Shown: positions 43,270 to 57,448 of the stretch, piece after piece
How the letters are laid out: each line of letters opens with the position of its first letter
Position numbering within the stretch: position 1 is the first letter of the stretch
NCBI RefSeq assembly: GCF_002891535.1
Contig: NZ_PDZR01000005.1
Coordinates: 62,001 to 126,000, forward strand
Source: Methylocella silvestris
Lineage (GTDB): Bacteria; Pseudomonadota; Alphaproteobacteria; Rhizobiales; Beijerinckiaceae
Direction: 5' to 3'
DNA length: 64,000 nt
Notes under the pieces: model-generated
What the model was told of the DNA's origin: nothing
Seen by the model: only the letters and a program-made list of their open reading frames with translations
Databases searched by the model: none
Program-made: the position numbers and the translations under genes

Positions 43270-43481
43270 GAAATAGCGCGGCCGCGGACAGCAGCCGGAC
43301 CGCGGGAAGCCGCGCGAAAATCGTTGTCAGCCAATTGTTAAAGCAACGTAATTCCCCCCAGGCGCTTTTCAGCATGCCCAGCGCCGCGCGGCCAGCCGGG
43401 ATATACAGAGCCGACTCAGCGGATTGCGTTCAACAATACGTGTAAGCTACAAATTCATAATTGGCGCGCGGGATCATTTCG

Positions 43482-45824
43482 ATGAGCGGTAGCAATTTCA
43501 GCTTGAAACGCGTGGCCGCCATTCTGCTCGGAGGCGTCGCGCTGCCTCTGCTTCTGCCTGCCTCGCAGGCGCTTGCCGTTTGCACTTTGACCTCGGTGAC
43601 GCCGACCCTCGACACCGTCGAGTGCACCGGCAGCACGACAGTCGCCGCTCTTCCCGTCCCGGCCGTGCCGATCAGCACGCAACTGATTCTTGGCGCCGAT
43701 GGAAACCCGGCGACCATCAACCTCACCGCGAACCTGCCGGTCTTCGTGACCGGCCCGGCGGGAACCTTTTTCGGCCTTGACACCGCCAATACCGGCGCGC
43801 CGAGTTCGATCGTCGGCTCCGGCACAGGCGTTCTCGTCCTTTCGCTCAACGGCGCTGATATTCTCATCGGCCAGAACTCTGTCGGCGGCGGCATCAACGC
43901 CAATATTACCGGGATCAACGGAAACGGCATCAACGCCATCGCCAGCAGCGTTGGCGGCGTCAGCATTACGACGGCGCCGGGAACGCTCGTCTCGGGCCTT
44001 CTTGAGGGGATCAGCGTCACTGTGGTTGATGGCAACGCCAATGTCACTTTCAATGGCGACGTCAGGACCAACACCCCCGCGTCCTTTTACGATATCGCCG
44101 TAAGATCCAACGGCGCCGGGAACATCAACATCGGCGGATCCGGGACCGCACTCGCCGGCGGCATCACCGCAGTCAGCGCCGGTACAGGCGACATCACGGT
44201 TTCAGGCACCGGAAACACCATCGATCTCGTCAACGGTCCGGGCATCAATGCGGTGGCGGCCAGCGGCAATATCACGATCAACCGGAGCGGGTTCATCGTC
44301 GGCGCCCTCGACGGCGTCACCGCCGTCACCGGCGGCGCTGGCAACGTCACGATCTCGACCGTCGGCGACGTCACCGGCAACAACGGCTTTGGCCTGCGAA
44401 CGTCCGTCGTCAATGGACTGGCGACGATCAATGTCGGCGCCGGCAGCACGATCTGGGGTTCGGCCGGACCGATCAGCCCGACCGGGACGACCATTATCAA
44501 CAATGCCGGAACGCTAAGCTTCGTCAATGGCGCCACTGGCGCTTCGAACTGGAGCTCCGCGACCCTCAACGGCCTCGGCGGCGCCCTCGCCATCGACGTC
44601 AACTCCGGCGCCGGAACGGCCGACCGGTTGACCGTTTCGCGGCTGACGGGCGCCAATTTCATCTCGATCGCCAATATCGGCGCCGCCGGACTGATCTCGA
44701 CGCCGATCCCGATCCTGACCGCAACAGATCTCGCCGGCGGAGCAACCGTCTCCGCCGCGCCGAGTCCCGGCATTATCAACTATACAGTGCTGCAGTCAGG
44801 CAACACCTTCAGCCTCGCCTCTTCCGTCAACACCAGCGTCGCCTCGGCCACTCCGACCAGCATCGACGCCATGCTGACCGCCCTGAATACGGGCTTCTTC
44901 CAGAACGCCAGCGCCTTTCTCTCGGAGCCGCCCGATCCCGGCAGGAACCAGTGGAACGGCGGTCTGTGGATCCGCGTCGCCAACGGCCGCAATGACATCT
45001 CCTCGACGACGACCGCCTACAACACGACAGGCTCAGCCTCGGCTCCGGCCAAAGTGCGCGCCGACTTCGACGGCTTCCAGACCGGCGTCGACCTTGGCGT
45101 CGCCAATGTCGAGGGCACCGGCTGGAACACTCATCTTGGCGTCACCGCAGGCCTCGTCAGCCTGCGCACGAATGATCTGATCCTCAGCAACATCACGAGC
45201 CAGGCGAACGTGCCGTTCATCGGCATATACGCCGCCGTCACCGGTCATAATTTCTTTGTGGACGCACAGCTCCGCGAAGACTTCTACGCGCTGAACCTCA
45301 CCAATCCGGCGGCCTTTCTCAACAGCTCCGCGCTGAACGGCACGGCGGTCGCCGCTAACGCCTCTGCCGGCTACCGCGTCGATCTTCCGTCTGCCTGGTT
45401 CATCGAACCTTCCGTCGCCTTCATGTATTCGAACCTGCATATGGACAGCCTGCGCGTCGGGCTCGACGCCAGCGGAACCTCGTCCGGCACGCTCGATTTC
45501 AACCCCTTCGAGAGCGCCCTCGGACGCGCCGGAGCGCGCGTCGGCACGACCTATGTGTTCGAGCAGGCCGAACTCGCGTTGCAACCCTTCGTGACCGGCA
45601 GCGTATGGCGCGAATTCGCCGGCGACAGCTACACGACGTTTTCGGCAGGCGCATCCTCGGTGCCGCTGAGCGTCACCCGGATCGGAACCTTCGGTCAGGT
45701 CGGCGTCGGCGTGTCCGGCCAGGTTCTGAAAACCGGCCTGCTCGGCTTCTTACGCGGTGACTATCGCTTTGGCGGCAACATCGAGGGCTACGCCGTGGTC
45801 GCCGGCATGCGCTACCAGTTCTGA
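43482..45824 (+). CDS. Autotransporter (type Va secreted protein)
   Basis: A 780-residue surface protein. A signal peptide (about 1-31, LAAILLGG.../SQALA cleavage) precedes a passenger (about 35-490) rich in Gly, Asn, Ile, Val and Thr, with repeated short G-N-I/V-T-I strands and N-G-x-G-I-N-A turns that suggest a right-handed beta-helix. The C-terminal part (about 505-780) is a 12-strand translocator barrel starting GGLWIRVANGRND and ending GMRYQF with the terminal Phe needed for outer-membrane insertion. No protease triad or adhesin motif was recognised in the passenger. ATG 43482 is closest to the signal peptide; an in-frame codon at 43461 is less likely. Function may be adhesion or biofilm matrix, by analogy only. 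Confidence 0.85.
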   Translation: MSGSNFSLKRVAAILLGGVALPLLLPASQALAVCTLTSVTPTLDTVECTGSTTVAALPVPAVPISTQLILGADGNPATINLTANLPVFVTGPAGTFFGLDTANTGAPSSIVGSGTGVLVLSLNGADILIGQNSVGGGINANITGINGNGINAIASSVGGVSITTAPGTLVSGLLEGISVTVVDGNANVTFNGDVRTNTPASFYDIAVRSNGAGNINIGGSGTALAGGITAVSAGTGDITVSGTGNTIDLVNGPGINAVAASGNITINRSGFIVGALDGVTAVTGGAGNVTISTVGDVTGNNGFGLRTSVVNGLATINVGAGSTIWGSAGPISPTGTTIINNAGTLSFVNGATGASNWSSATLNGLGGALAIDVNSGAGTADRLTVSRLTGANFISIANIGAAGLISTPIPILTATDLAGGATVSAAPSPGIINYTVLQSGNTFSLASSVNTSVASATPTSIDAMLTALNTGFFQNASAFLSEPPDPGRNQWNGGLWIRVANGRNDISSTTTAYNTTGSASAPAKVRADFDGFQTGVDLGVANVEGTGWNTHLGVTAGLVSLRTNDLILSNITSQANVPFIGIYAAVTGHNFFVDAQLREDFYALNLTNPAAFLNSSALNGTAVAANASAGYRVDLPSAWFIEPSVAFMYSNLHMDSLRVGLDASGTSSGTLDFNPFESALGRAGARVGTTYVFEQAELALQPFVTGSVWREFAGDSYTTFSAGASSVPLSVTRIGTFGQVGVGVSGQVLKTGLLGFLRGDYRFGGNIEGYAVVAGMRYQF

Positions 45825-45832
45825 ACCTTCAG

Positions 45833-45860
45833 AGCGCGCCGTCACGGAGGGCGCTGATTT
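45833..45860 (+). terminator. Possible terminator of the autotransporter gene
   Basis: A hairpin with AGCGC/GCGCT arms (45833-45837 and 45851-45855) and an extra CC/GG pair, then GATTTT. It lies 9 bases after the stop. The stem has a bulge, so the call is tentative. Confidence 0.35.
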
Positions 45861-45897
45861 TACAGACCGACATCCTCTTTCGGACAATCGGAATCGA

Positions 45898-46365
45898 TTA
45901 CGCCGCGCCGCCCGCAGGCCGCCATCCCTTTGGCGCAAGCTCGAAGCGGGCGAATTCAAATCCCGGCGCGACGGAACATCCGACCAAAGTCCATCGCCCA
46001 AGGCTCGCCGCGCTCTGCCACCAGCGTCCAGGCGCGACCAGCTGCGGCCGCTCGCCCCTGAAAAGATCCCGGCCGAGAATATGACGGCCGACCGTTTCGC
46101 CGCTTTGTGAAAGGCTGAGGGCCAGCGGCGCGCCGGCATAAAAATGCCAGATCTCCGCGGCGTCGATTCTGTGCCAGTTCGACACCTCGCCCGCCTTAAG
46201 CAGGAAGTAGATCAGCGTCGAGGCGGCCCGCCCGGACGCGTCTGTCGCCTGATCGCGAAACGTCTCCTTGTACCAGCCGCCCTCGGGATGACGCGAGAGG
46301 TCAAGCCGCGCGATGATTTCATCGGCGCCCGCAGCCTCGCAATCGGTCGGGGCGCGCCCGCTCAT
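45898..46365 (-). CDS. DUF985 cupin protein
   Basis: A 155-residue cupin-fold protein of the DUF985/YML079 type. It contains the N-terminal helix ADEIIARLDLSRHPEGGWYKETFR with the typical HPEGG-Y-x-E-T, the STLIYFLL strand, WHRIDAAEIWHFYAGAPL, and the C-terminal VGCSVAPGFEFARFEL. Its sugar- or nucleotide-binding role is not known. The ATG at 46365 overlaps the gloB stop (ATGA), so it is translated after gloB in a two-gene operon. Confidence 0.9.
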   Translation of the reverse strand: MSGRAPTDCEAAGADEIIARLDLSRHPEGGWYKETFRDQATDASGRAASTLIYFLLKAGEVSNWHRIDAAEIWHFYAGAPLALSLSQSGETVGRHILGRDLFRGERPQLVAPGRWWQSAASLGRWTLVGCSVAPGFEFARFELAPKGWRPAGGAA

Positions 46366-47132
46366 GCGCGGTTCTTGCGCTCGCGCAGCATCGCGAATAC
46401 CGCAGCCGGATCGGCGCCCGGCATACCGACTGCGGCCTGAAGCTCAGGCTCCTCGGCGCGCAGGAATGGATTGGTCGCAAGCTCGATCGAGATCGTCGTT
46501 GGCAGTGTGAATTTGCCGGCGGCGCGCAGCGCCGCGACCTCGGCGGCGCGTTCTTTGAGAAGCGTGTTGCCGGGTTCGACCGAAAGCGCGAATTTGGCGT
46601 TGGCGAGCGTATATTCGTGGCCGCAATAAACCTGCGTCTCGTCTGGCAGGGCGGCGAGCCGCGAGAGCGAATGAAACAGCACGTCCGGCGGCTCCTCGAA
46701 CGCCCGGCCGCACCCCATCGCAAAGAGGGTGTCCCCGACGAAGGCAAGATCCTCCTCCGCGAACCAATAGGCGACATGCCCGCTGGTGTGACCTGGAAGC
46801 GTCATCACGCGGGCTGCGAGCGAGCCGACCATAATGAGATCGCCCTCGCCGACCTTGAGATCGAGGCCGCCGATCTTTTCGGCCTCCTTCAGCGGTCCGA
46901 CCACGCGCGCCTTCGGGAAGGCGGTTTTGAGCGCTCCGACTCCCTGGACATGGTCCGCATGGTGATGAGTGAGGAGAATGTCGGTCAGCTCCCACTCGCG
47001 CGCGGCGAGCGCGGCGAGAATCGGCGCGCCGTCGGGCGCGTCGATCGCAGCGGTGGCGCGCGTCTCGGGATCATGCACAAGCACGCCGAAATTATCGCTG
47101 AGGCAGATGAATTGATGGATGTGGGGCGCCAT
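46362..47132 (-). CDS. gloB: Hydroxyacylglutathione hydrolase (glyoxalase II)
   Basis: Hydrolyses S-D-lactoylglutathione, finishing methylglyoxal detoxification. The 256-residue protein has the binuclear metal motif THHHADH (55-61), a following His in GHTSGH, the GDTLFAMGCGR stretch, the GHEYT loop, and the C-terminal ATNPFLRAE typical of GloB that binds glutathione. ATG 47132 lies 5 bases after AGGAA. It is divergent from a methyltransferase gene, an arrangement common in Hyphomicrobiales, and shares ATGA with the DUF985 gene. Confidence 0.95.
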   Translation of the reverse strand: MAPHIHQFICLSDNFGVLVHDPETRATAAIDAPDGAPILAALAAREWELTDILLTHHHADHVQGVGALKTAFPKARVVGPLKEAEKIGGLDLKVGEGDLIMVGSLAARVMTLPGHTSGHVAYWFAEEDLAFVGDTLFAMGCGRAFEEPPDVLFHSLSRLAALPDETQVYCGHEYTLANAKFALSVEPGNTLLKERAAEVAALRAAGKFTLPTTISIELATNPFLRAEEPELQAAVGMPGADPAAVFAMLRERKNRA

Positions 47133-47348
47133 TGCTTGCTTTCCTGCGCGTGCTGTCCTGCGCGCGTTCCCATGCTGCGGCGTGAGTTTGCCACGCCTGT
47201 CTTCGACATCAAACCGCAGGGACCGGGTTGATCGCCATAGAATGTGCGCAAGCTCTGCGCGCTCAAAGGGTAAGGGTTTATTTTTCGCGAGCCAGGGCTG
47301 ATGATCGCGGGCGGGCTTTTGCCCAGGATCTCTTACGCCCGGCAGGCC

Positions 47349-48116
47349 ATGTCGCTCGATGTCATCGATCTGCGCTCCTTCTATGATTCGCTCGCGGGCG
47401 ATCTCGCGCGGCGGCTGATTGCGCGCATCGTGCGGGAGCGGTTTTCCAACTGCGCGGGATATTCGATCCTCGGGGTCGGCTACGCCACGCCTTATCTTGG
47501 CGTCTTTCGCGACGAGGCGGTGCGCGTGCTCGCCTTCATGCCAGCGCAGCAGGGGGTCGTCCACTGGCCGGCCGCCGCCTGCTGCGCGTCGGCGCTGGTG
47601 GAAACCATCGCGATGCCGCTGCCGGACTCTTCGATCGACCGGGCGATTCTGATCCACGGCCTCGAAACGACCGAGCATCCGCGGGAGCTTCTGACCGAGA
47701 TCTGGCGCGTCCTTACGCCCGGCGGGCGGGTCATCATCGTCGCGCCAAGCCGGTCCGGCCTCTGGGCGCGTCTCGACCGCACGCCGTTCGGGCACGGCCA
47801 GCCGTTCTCCCGCAGCCAGCTGCGCGACTTGATGCGCGACACGCTGTTTTCCCCGACGCATTGGACCGAGGCGCTTTATGCGCCGCCGTTCCGCCATAAA
47901 ACGCTGCTGCGCGCCGGCGTCATCTTCGAGAAGATCGGCGCCTTCTTCGGCCTGCCGGGAGCTGGCGTTCTGATCGTCGAGGCGACGAAGCAGCTGTATC
48001 GCCCGGTGCCGGCGACGCAGCGCGCCCAGGAGGCTTTGCCGCAATTCGCGCCGGCAGCCGACCCCGTTGGCGCGCCCATCTCGACGCGCAGCCGATTTAG
48101 ATTCGACCGCGGATAG
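47349..48116 (+). CDS. SAM-dependent methyltransferase
   Basis: A class I methyltransferase of about 255 residues. The fold is visible in the SAM motif ILGVGYATPYLGVF (glycine-poor variant), the acidic loop DSSIDRAILIHGLETTEHP, and the post-motif strand LTPGGRVIIVAPSRSG. The substrate is unknown. ATG 47349 gives the usual family N-terminus (MSLDVIDLRSFY); an upstream ATG at 47301 with AGGG is also possible. Its last 20 bases overlap the 3' end of the convergent esterase gene. It is divergent from gloB, a conserved arrangement. Confidence 0.85.
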   Translation: MSLDVIDLRSFYDSLAGDLARRLIARIVRERFSNCAGYSILGVGYATPYLGVFRDEAVRVLAFMPAQQGVVHWPAAACCASALVETIAMPLPDSSIDRAILIHGLETTEHPRELLTEIWRVLTPGGRVIIVAPSRSGLWARLDRTPFGHGQPFSRSQLRDLMRDTLFSPTHWTEALYAPPFRHKTLLRAGVIFEKIGAFFGLPGAGVLIVEATKQLYRPVPATQRAQEALPQFAPAADPVGAPISTRSRFRFDRG

Positions 48117-48792
48117 CCGGGTCGATCTCGATCTTGAAGCTGCTGGCCAGAAAAAGGCCGCCGTGCTTCAGCCCCGGGCCATCGATGCCATGACCGAGAC
48201 CCGACGAAAAATGCCATTGGCACGGGACATTGGCGCCGGACAGCGCCTCCGCCGACAAAAACAGGGCCTCGGGCGAAATGACGTCGTCTTCGCTGCCATG
48301 AACCAGCAGGATCGACGGCGGCTTCATCCCCTTGGCGGCGACGGCTTCTTGCAGATGCTCCGGACCGACGACCTCCCCCGAATAGCCGAGGATGGCGGCG
48401 GGCGAGCGGGCGCGGCGAAGACCGACATGAAGCGCCATCATCGTCCCTTGGCTGAACCCGACGAGCGCGAGCTTCGAATCATCCAGTTTGTGGCGCTCGA
48501 GCTCGGCGTCGAGGAAAGCCTGGAGGCCCGGCGCCGCCTTGTTGACGCCGGCCCAGCGCTCCTGCGGATCGCGCATCGTCAGGGGAAACCATTGCCGGCC
48601 GCCCGGCGCCTGCACGCAAGGGTCGGGCGCATGCGGCGAGGCGAAGGCGGCGTCTGGCATGAAAGGCTGCCATTGCCGCGCAAGTTCGATCAGATCATTG
48701 CCGTCGGCGCCGTACCCATGCAGAAAAACGACGAGTTGCTTGGCCGTTCGCGATTTCGCCGCAAGGCGCGGGCCGTCAATCTGTGCCGCCAT
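48097..48792 (-). CDS. Phospholipase/carboxylesterase family hydrolase
   Basis: A 231-residue alpha/beta hydrolase of the YpfH/EST carboxylesterase group. The oxyanion loop FLHGYGADGND and the nucleophile elbow GFSQG (Ser114) are clear, with the acid Asp in GSEDDVISP and the His in GLGHGID completing the triad. It probably cleaves short-chain esters or acyl groups in the cytosol. It is convergent with the methyltransferase gene and overlaps its end by 20 bases. A TTAGAGC-type repeat begins about 45 bases upstream of its start. Confidence 0.9.
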   Translation of the reverse strand: MAAQIDGPRLAAKSRTAKQLVVFLHGYGADGNDLIELARQWQPFMPDAAFASPHAPDPCVQAPGGRQWFPLTMRDPQERWAGVNKAAPGLQAFLDAELERHKLDDSKLALVGFSQGTMMALHVGLRRARSPAAILGYSGEVVGPEHLQEAVAAKGMKPPSILLVHGSEDDVISPEALFLSAEALSGANVPCQWHFSSGLGHGIDGPGLKHGGLFLASSFKIEIDPAIRGRI

Positions 48793-48837
48793 GAGAAGAT
48801 ATCCGCGGGTGGGGGGAGCGATTTTGGTCCCTCGCCA

Positions 48838-48905
48838 TTAGAGCATGGCGCGGAAAAGTGGAACCCTTGCGCCTCATTTTCCCTCGCGCGAGGCGCTGAG
48901 TTAGA
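48838..48905. repeat. Decayed short intergenic repeat (TTAGAGCATG type)
   Basis: Starts ATTAGAGCATGGCGCGG and continues AAAAGTGG before degrading. This is similar, from memory, to palindromes common in Rhizobiales (TTAGAGCATG...CATGCTCTAA); here only the first arm is intact. Confidence 0.4.
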
Positions 48906-49000
48906 CGTTTACCGGCGCGCAAGGCGAGATTATGCTTTGCCGGCGATGGCGGCGCGGGGTTTGCGCCGTCCTGCGGATCGCGCCATCCCGAGGAGCGCGC

Positions 49001-49216
49001 ATGTATATCATCGCCCGCAACATCACCGGCCCGCGGCTGCGCTGCGAGGCCATGATGGTCGACAAGAAGACCTTCACGCCCTGGCCCCCGACAAGCGAGG
49101 ACGGCTGGCGCCGCGCCTACAAGTTCCGCGACAAGCTGATGGCCGAGGTCGTACGCATGGAGGCCGACCCGATGGGCAAACAGCTCAAGGTCATTGAGGC
49201 GGTTTATATTCCGTGA
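49001..49216 (+). CDS. Small hypothetical protein
   Basis: A 71-residue basic protein of unknown function. GAGGAG sits 7 bases before the ATG, a strong support for translation. Notable features are the N-terminal YIIARNITGPRLRCE beta segment and a central helix rich in Arg, Lys and Met (AYKFRDKLMAEVVRMEADPMG). No signal peptide or membrane segment. It is convergent with msrB, with 7 bases between the two ends. Confidence 0.65.
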   Translation: MYIIARNITGPRLRCEAMMVDKKTFTPWPPTSEDGWRRAYKFRDKLMAEVVRMEADPMGKQLKVIEAVYIP

Positions 49217-49223
49217 GGCCCGC

Positions 49224-49625
49224 TCATTCGGGCGTAAAATTCATCGCCACGCCATTGATGCAATAGCGCAGGCCCGTGGGCGGCGGACCGTCGGGAAAAA
49301 CATGGCCAAGATGGCTGCCGCAGCGACTGCAATGGCACTCGGTCCGGCGCATGCCGTAGCTGCGGTCTTCCGAGGTCTCGACAGCGCCGGGCAGCGGATC
49401 GTTAAAGCTTGGCCAGCCGGTGCCGCTCTCGAATTTGCCGTGCGAGGCGAAAAGCTTCTGGTCGCAGCCGGCGCAGGAAAAAACGCCCGCGCGCTTCTCG
49501 TAGTTCAGCGCGCAGCTTCCGGCCGGCTCGGTGCCATGGCCGCGCATGATGCGGTACTGCTCGGGGTCAAGAATCTTACGCCATTCTTCTTCGGTATGGG
49601 TGACCGGAAAAGTTTTCACATCCAT
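49224..49625 (-). CDS. msrB: Peptide-methionine (R)-S-oxide reductase MsrB
   Basis: Reduces methionine-R-sulfoxide in damaged proteins using thioredoxin. The 133-residue protein has the structural zinc cysteines in CAGC (51, 54) and CSRC (99, 102), the GTGWPSF motif, the GHVFPDG stretch and the catalytic RYCINGVAMNF with Cys122. An additional Cys (CAL, residue 39) may be the resolving cysteine. ATG 49625 is chosen because it gives the family length; an upstream codon at 49676 adds 17 residues. It is downstream of gyrB on the same strand. Confidence 0.95.
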   Translation of the reverse strand: MDVKTFPVTHTEEEWRKILDPEQYRIMRGHGTEPAGSCALNYEKRAGVFSCAGCDQKLFASHGKFESGTGWPSFNDPLPGAVETSEDRSYGMRRTECHCSRCGSHLGHVFPDGPPPTGLRYCINGVAMNFTPE

Positions 49626-49725
49626 GCGCTGCGCTCCACGCCAGGGTCCTAATGACAGCCAGTTATGTAGGCGCATTTTCCGGATCCGAAAGTGCGCCGC
49701 TGCAGCCTTCAGGGCGGAGCGGCTT

Positions 49726-55337
<5,612 letters not shown>

Positions 55338-55397
55338 TGTTGTATCTCCCCCGCCTGTGACGCCCCTGTCGGCGACCCCACGGCTTGACTTGACTGG

Positions 55398-55413
55398 GCC
55401 CCGCGACCGGGGC
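55398..55413 (-). promoter_or_regulatory. Hairpin in the clpB leader
   Basis: A 6-bp perfect GC stem (GCCCCG/CGGGGC, 4-base loop) 60 bases before the clpB ATG, just after a TTTGACA string on the minus strand. No clear sigma-32 -10 is visible at normal spacing. Role unknown. Confidence 0.3.
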
Positions 55414-55608
55414 TGTGTTCTTTGTCAAATGTAGGAAAGAAAAGCGTAGGCGGAAGGGTTTTGCCCGTTATCCCGGCTAAAACTCGGCCAGACAAATTTG
55501 CCGCGCAGCGGTTTGGCCCGGGCGCCGCGCGACCTATTCATTGTTGGGCGCAACCTGAACGATCAGATCGATTCGGAGCCGCCCGAAGAGGCTCCGACCG
55601 AGCGTTCG

Positions 55609-55857
55609 CTAGCGGCAGACGCGCCGCGATCCCCACGGCCCATGCTGCCACCAGCAGCGCGGCCCCGGCGCGACCCGCCGGATCGGACGGCAATGACCCC
55701 AGCGGTCCCGCGCCCACCCCGGCCCGCAGCCGGCGCGCGCCTGCGTCACCTCGGAAAGCGACGGCATAGGAGACGGCGGAGCCGGAAACGCCTGCGCCTC
55801 GAAAGCTGTCAGCGAAATGGAAATCGCCGCAGCGGCAATCGCAATTCTTGTTCTCAT
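55609..55857 (-). CDS. Small exported GCG-type protein
   Basis: An 82-residue protein with a signal peptide (residues 1-23, AIAAAAISISLTAFEAQA). The mature part contains GCGPGWARDRWGHCRPI and the closing CWWQHGPWGSRRVCR, matching the short GCG-x-CRP-type exported proteins frequent in Hyphomicrobiales. Function unknown; the spaced cysteines suggest disulfides. A GTG at 55860 precedes the ATG, but ATG 55857 is taken; a GGTGAG is nearby. It lies between clpB and DUF4167 on the same strand. Confidence 0.7.
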   Translation of the reverse strand: MRTRIAIAAAAISISLTAFEAQAFPAPPSPMPSLSEVTQARAGCGPGWARDRWGHCRPIRRVAPGPRCWWQHGPWGSRRVCR

Positions 55858-56005
55858 CACTCACCTGTTTGGCCTTCGCGCCAGACGAAACAACGGCGCG
55901 TAGTCCAACGCAAGACAGATGACGGGGTTCACCGACGATTTGAACGAGGCGGCAGGGACGCTACCGAAACGTTGCATAGCGGCGAAAGCGAGAAACCCGA
56001 TGCCC

Positions 56006-57007
56006 TCAGTCTCCGACAGGATCCTTGGCGCTCGATTGTTCGTCGTTGGAATCATGCGCCTCGTTCGCCTGATCGATCGCCATTTCGGCCTTGCTGCGGC
56101 GGCGGCGGCGCGGACGCAGGTGAAATCCATTCGATTCGCGGTCGACCTCGACGCGGTCCTCGCTGATCGGAACGAGACTGTCGAGCGCCACGGTCGGATC
56201 GAGCGATTCGGGCAGCGTCTCGGAGGGCTGGCGCACCGGGGCCGTTATGAAGGCCGGCAGCCCGTTCGGCTGAACCTCTTCGACGGGCGCCCGTTCGGCC
56301 CGTGAGTCGCGGGGAAGATCGCTGCGAAACTCGCGGCCGCGACGGGAAGTGCGATTGTCCTGATCGGGCGAGCCGGGCTGGTTGCGCGACAGATCTCTCG
56401 GGCCGCGCTGTTCCGGCTGGCTGTATCGCTCCTGCCCGCCGCTGCGATCCTGGCGGTCCTGAGGGGAGCGTTCGGCATAGGCGCGCGGCTCTTGCTGCTG
56501 TCTCTCCTGATAAGGCGCAACGCGCGGTCCTTGCGGCTGCCGATCCTGGCCGTTGGTCGGGTAGAAAGGCCGGTCGGCCACGGGCTGCGGGCCACCGCCC
56601 GGCGGCGGCTGCGGCGCAAATGCCGGCTGCGGCGCGGGGAAACGCTCGATCGGCGAGGCGAACCGATCCGGCAGGGCGGCGAAATCATCATCGCCGTCGA
56701 TCTCCTCCGCCAGGGCGTCGCCGGGCTGCCGTTGATAGCCAGATCCCTGCTGCTGCGCCTGAGCGAGCGCGATCAGGCGGAAATAATGTTCGGCGTGCTG
56801 CAGATAGCTTTCCGCAGTGACGGGGTCGCCCGACGATTGGGCGTCGCGGGCAAGCTGCAGATATTTCTCGCCGATATGGTGGGCGGTGCCGCGAATCTTG
56901 ACGTCGGGACCGCTCGACTCATAGGAGCGCGTCAGCGGATTGGGACCTTTGCGATTATTGTTCGGCCGGCCACGCATGCGTTGTTTGTTGTTCTGTCCAG
57001 GTCTCAT
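56006..57007 (-). CDS. DUF4167 domain protein
   Basis: A 333-residue, highly charged protein. The N-terminal part (about 1-90) is the DUF4167 domain: RPGQNNKQRMRGRPNNNRKGPNPLTRSYES, then DVKIRGTAHHIGEKYLQLARDA and YLQHAEHYFRLIA. The rest (about 95-333) is low complexity, rich in Gln, Arg, Pro and Glu, probably disordered, ending in a basic GFHLRPRRRRRSKAE. The domain's RNA- or nucleic-acid-binding role is inferred from its composition only. Gene order prmC-DUF4167-clpB is typical of the order. ATG 57007 starts the domain exactly. Confidence 0.88.
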   Translation of the reverse strand: MRPGQNNKQRMRGRPNNNRKGPNPLTRSYESSGPDVKIRGTAHHIGEKYLQLARDAQSSGDPVTAESYLQHAEHYFRLIALAQAQQQGSGYQRQPGDALAEEIDGDDDFAALPDRFASPIERFPAPQPAFAPQPPPGGGPQPVADRPFYPTNGQDRQPQGPRVAPYQERQQQEPRAYAERSPQDRQDRSGGQERYSQPEQRGPRDLSRNQPGSPDQDNRTSRRGREFRSDLPRDSRAERAPVEEVQPNGLPAFITAPVRQPSETLPESLDPTVALDSLVPISEDRVEVDRESNGFHLRPRRRRRSKAEMAIDQANEAHDSNDEQSSAKDPVGD

Positions 57008-57448
57008 CGATGATCCTTGAGTGGCGCCGTAGCCGCAACCCCCGACCGTCGCCAAAGCAACGTCGTTTTCGGTCCTTATCGAACCATTAAGCCAAAGAGC
57101 AATGGCGCAAGCTGATGTCTTGGCTCTCCAGCCGGTAGCGATACTCGCGAAATTTCGCGGCATCAATCTTCGATCCTGGAGCAACAGGATCTTGGAGCTT
57201 TGGGACGTTTACCTCGGTTTAGCCGAGCGTCTCAGCTTTGCCGGAAACGGACTAACCTATTTCACACACCGCGTATCGGGCGAAGACGACGACATCTCGA
57301 CGCTGACCGCAGCTTTACATAAGCGAAAAGGCAATCCTTATTTGGTGAAACTAGCCGCTTTCGCCTGAAACGCCAAGCGCTTTTGCAGAAATAGGTCCGG
57401 AAATTATCTCCGCCAAGGAGCGTCCCGCTCAGCGCGCCGAGTCAGGTC
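57008..57448. other. 441-base gap before DUF4167
   Basis: Contains the promoter of the DUF4167 gene and the 3' end of the prmC transcript. An 88-codon open frame on the plus strand (57102-57368) has no ribosome-binding site and no recognisable features. The stretch is somewhat A+T-richer than the surrounding genes; nothing else was seen. Confidence 0.4.

Noticed and set aside
47133-48044. Upstream extension of gloB to a 560-codon reading
   Set aside because: The extra part is antisense to the methyltransferase gene; ATG 47132 with AGGAA gives the normal GloB length.
57102-57368. 88-codon open frame between DUF4167 and prmC
   Set aside because: No ribosome-binding site, no recognised family, and it lies in the probable DUF4167 promoter region.
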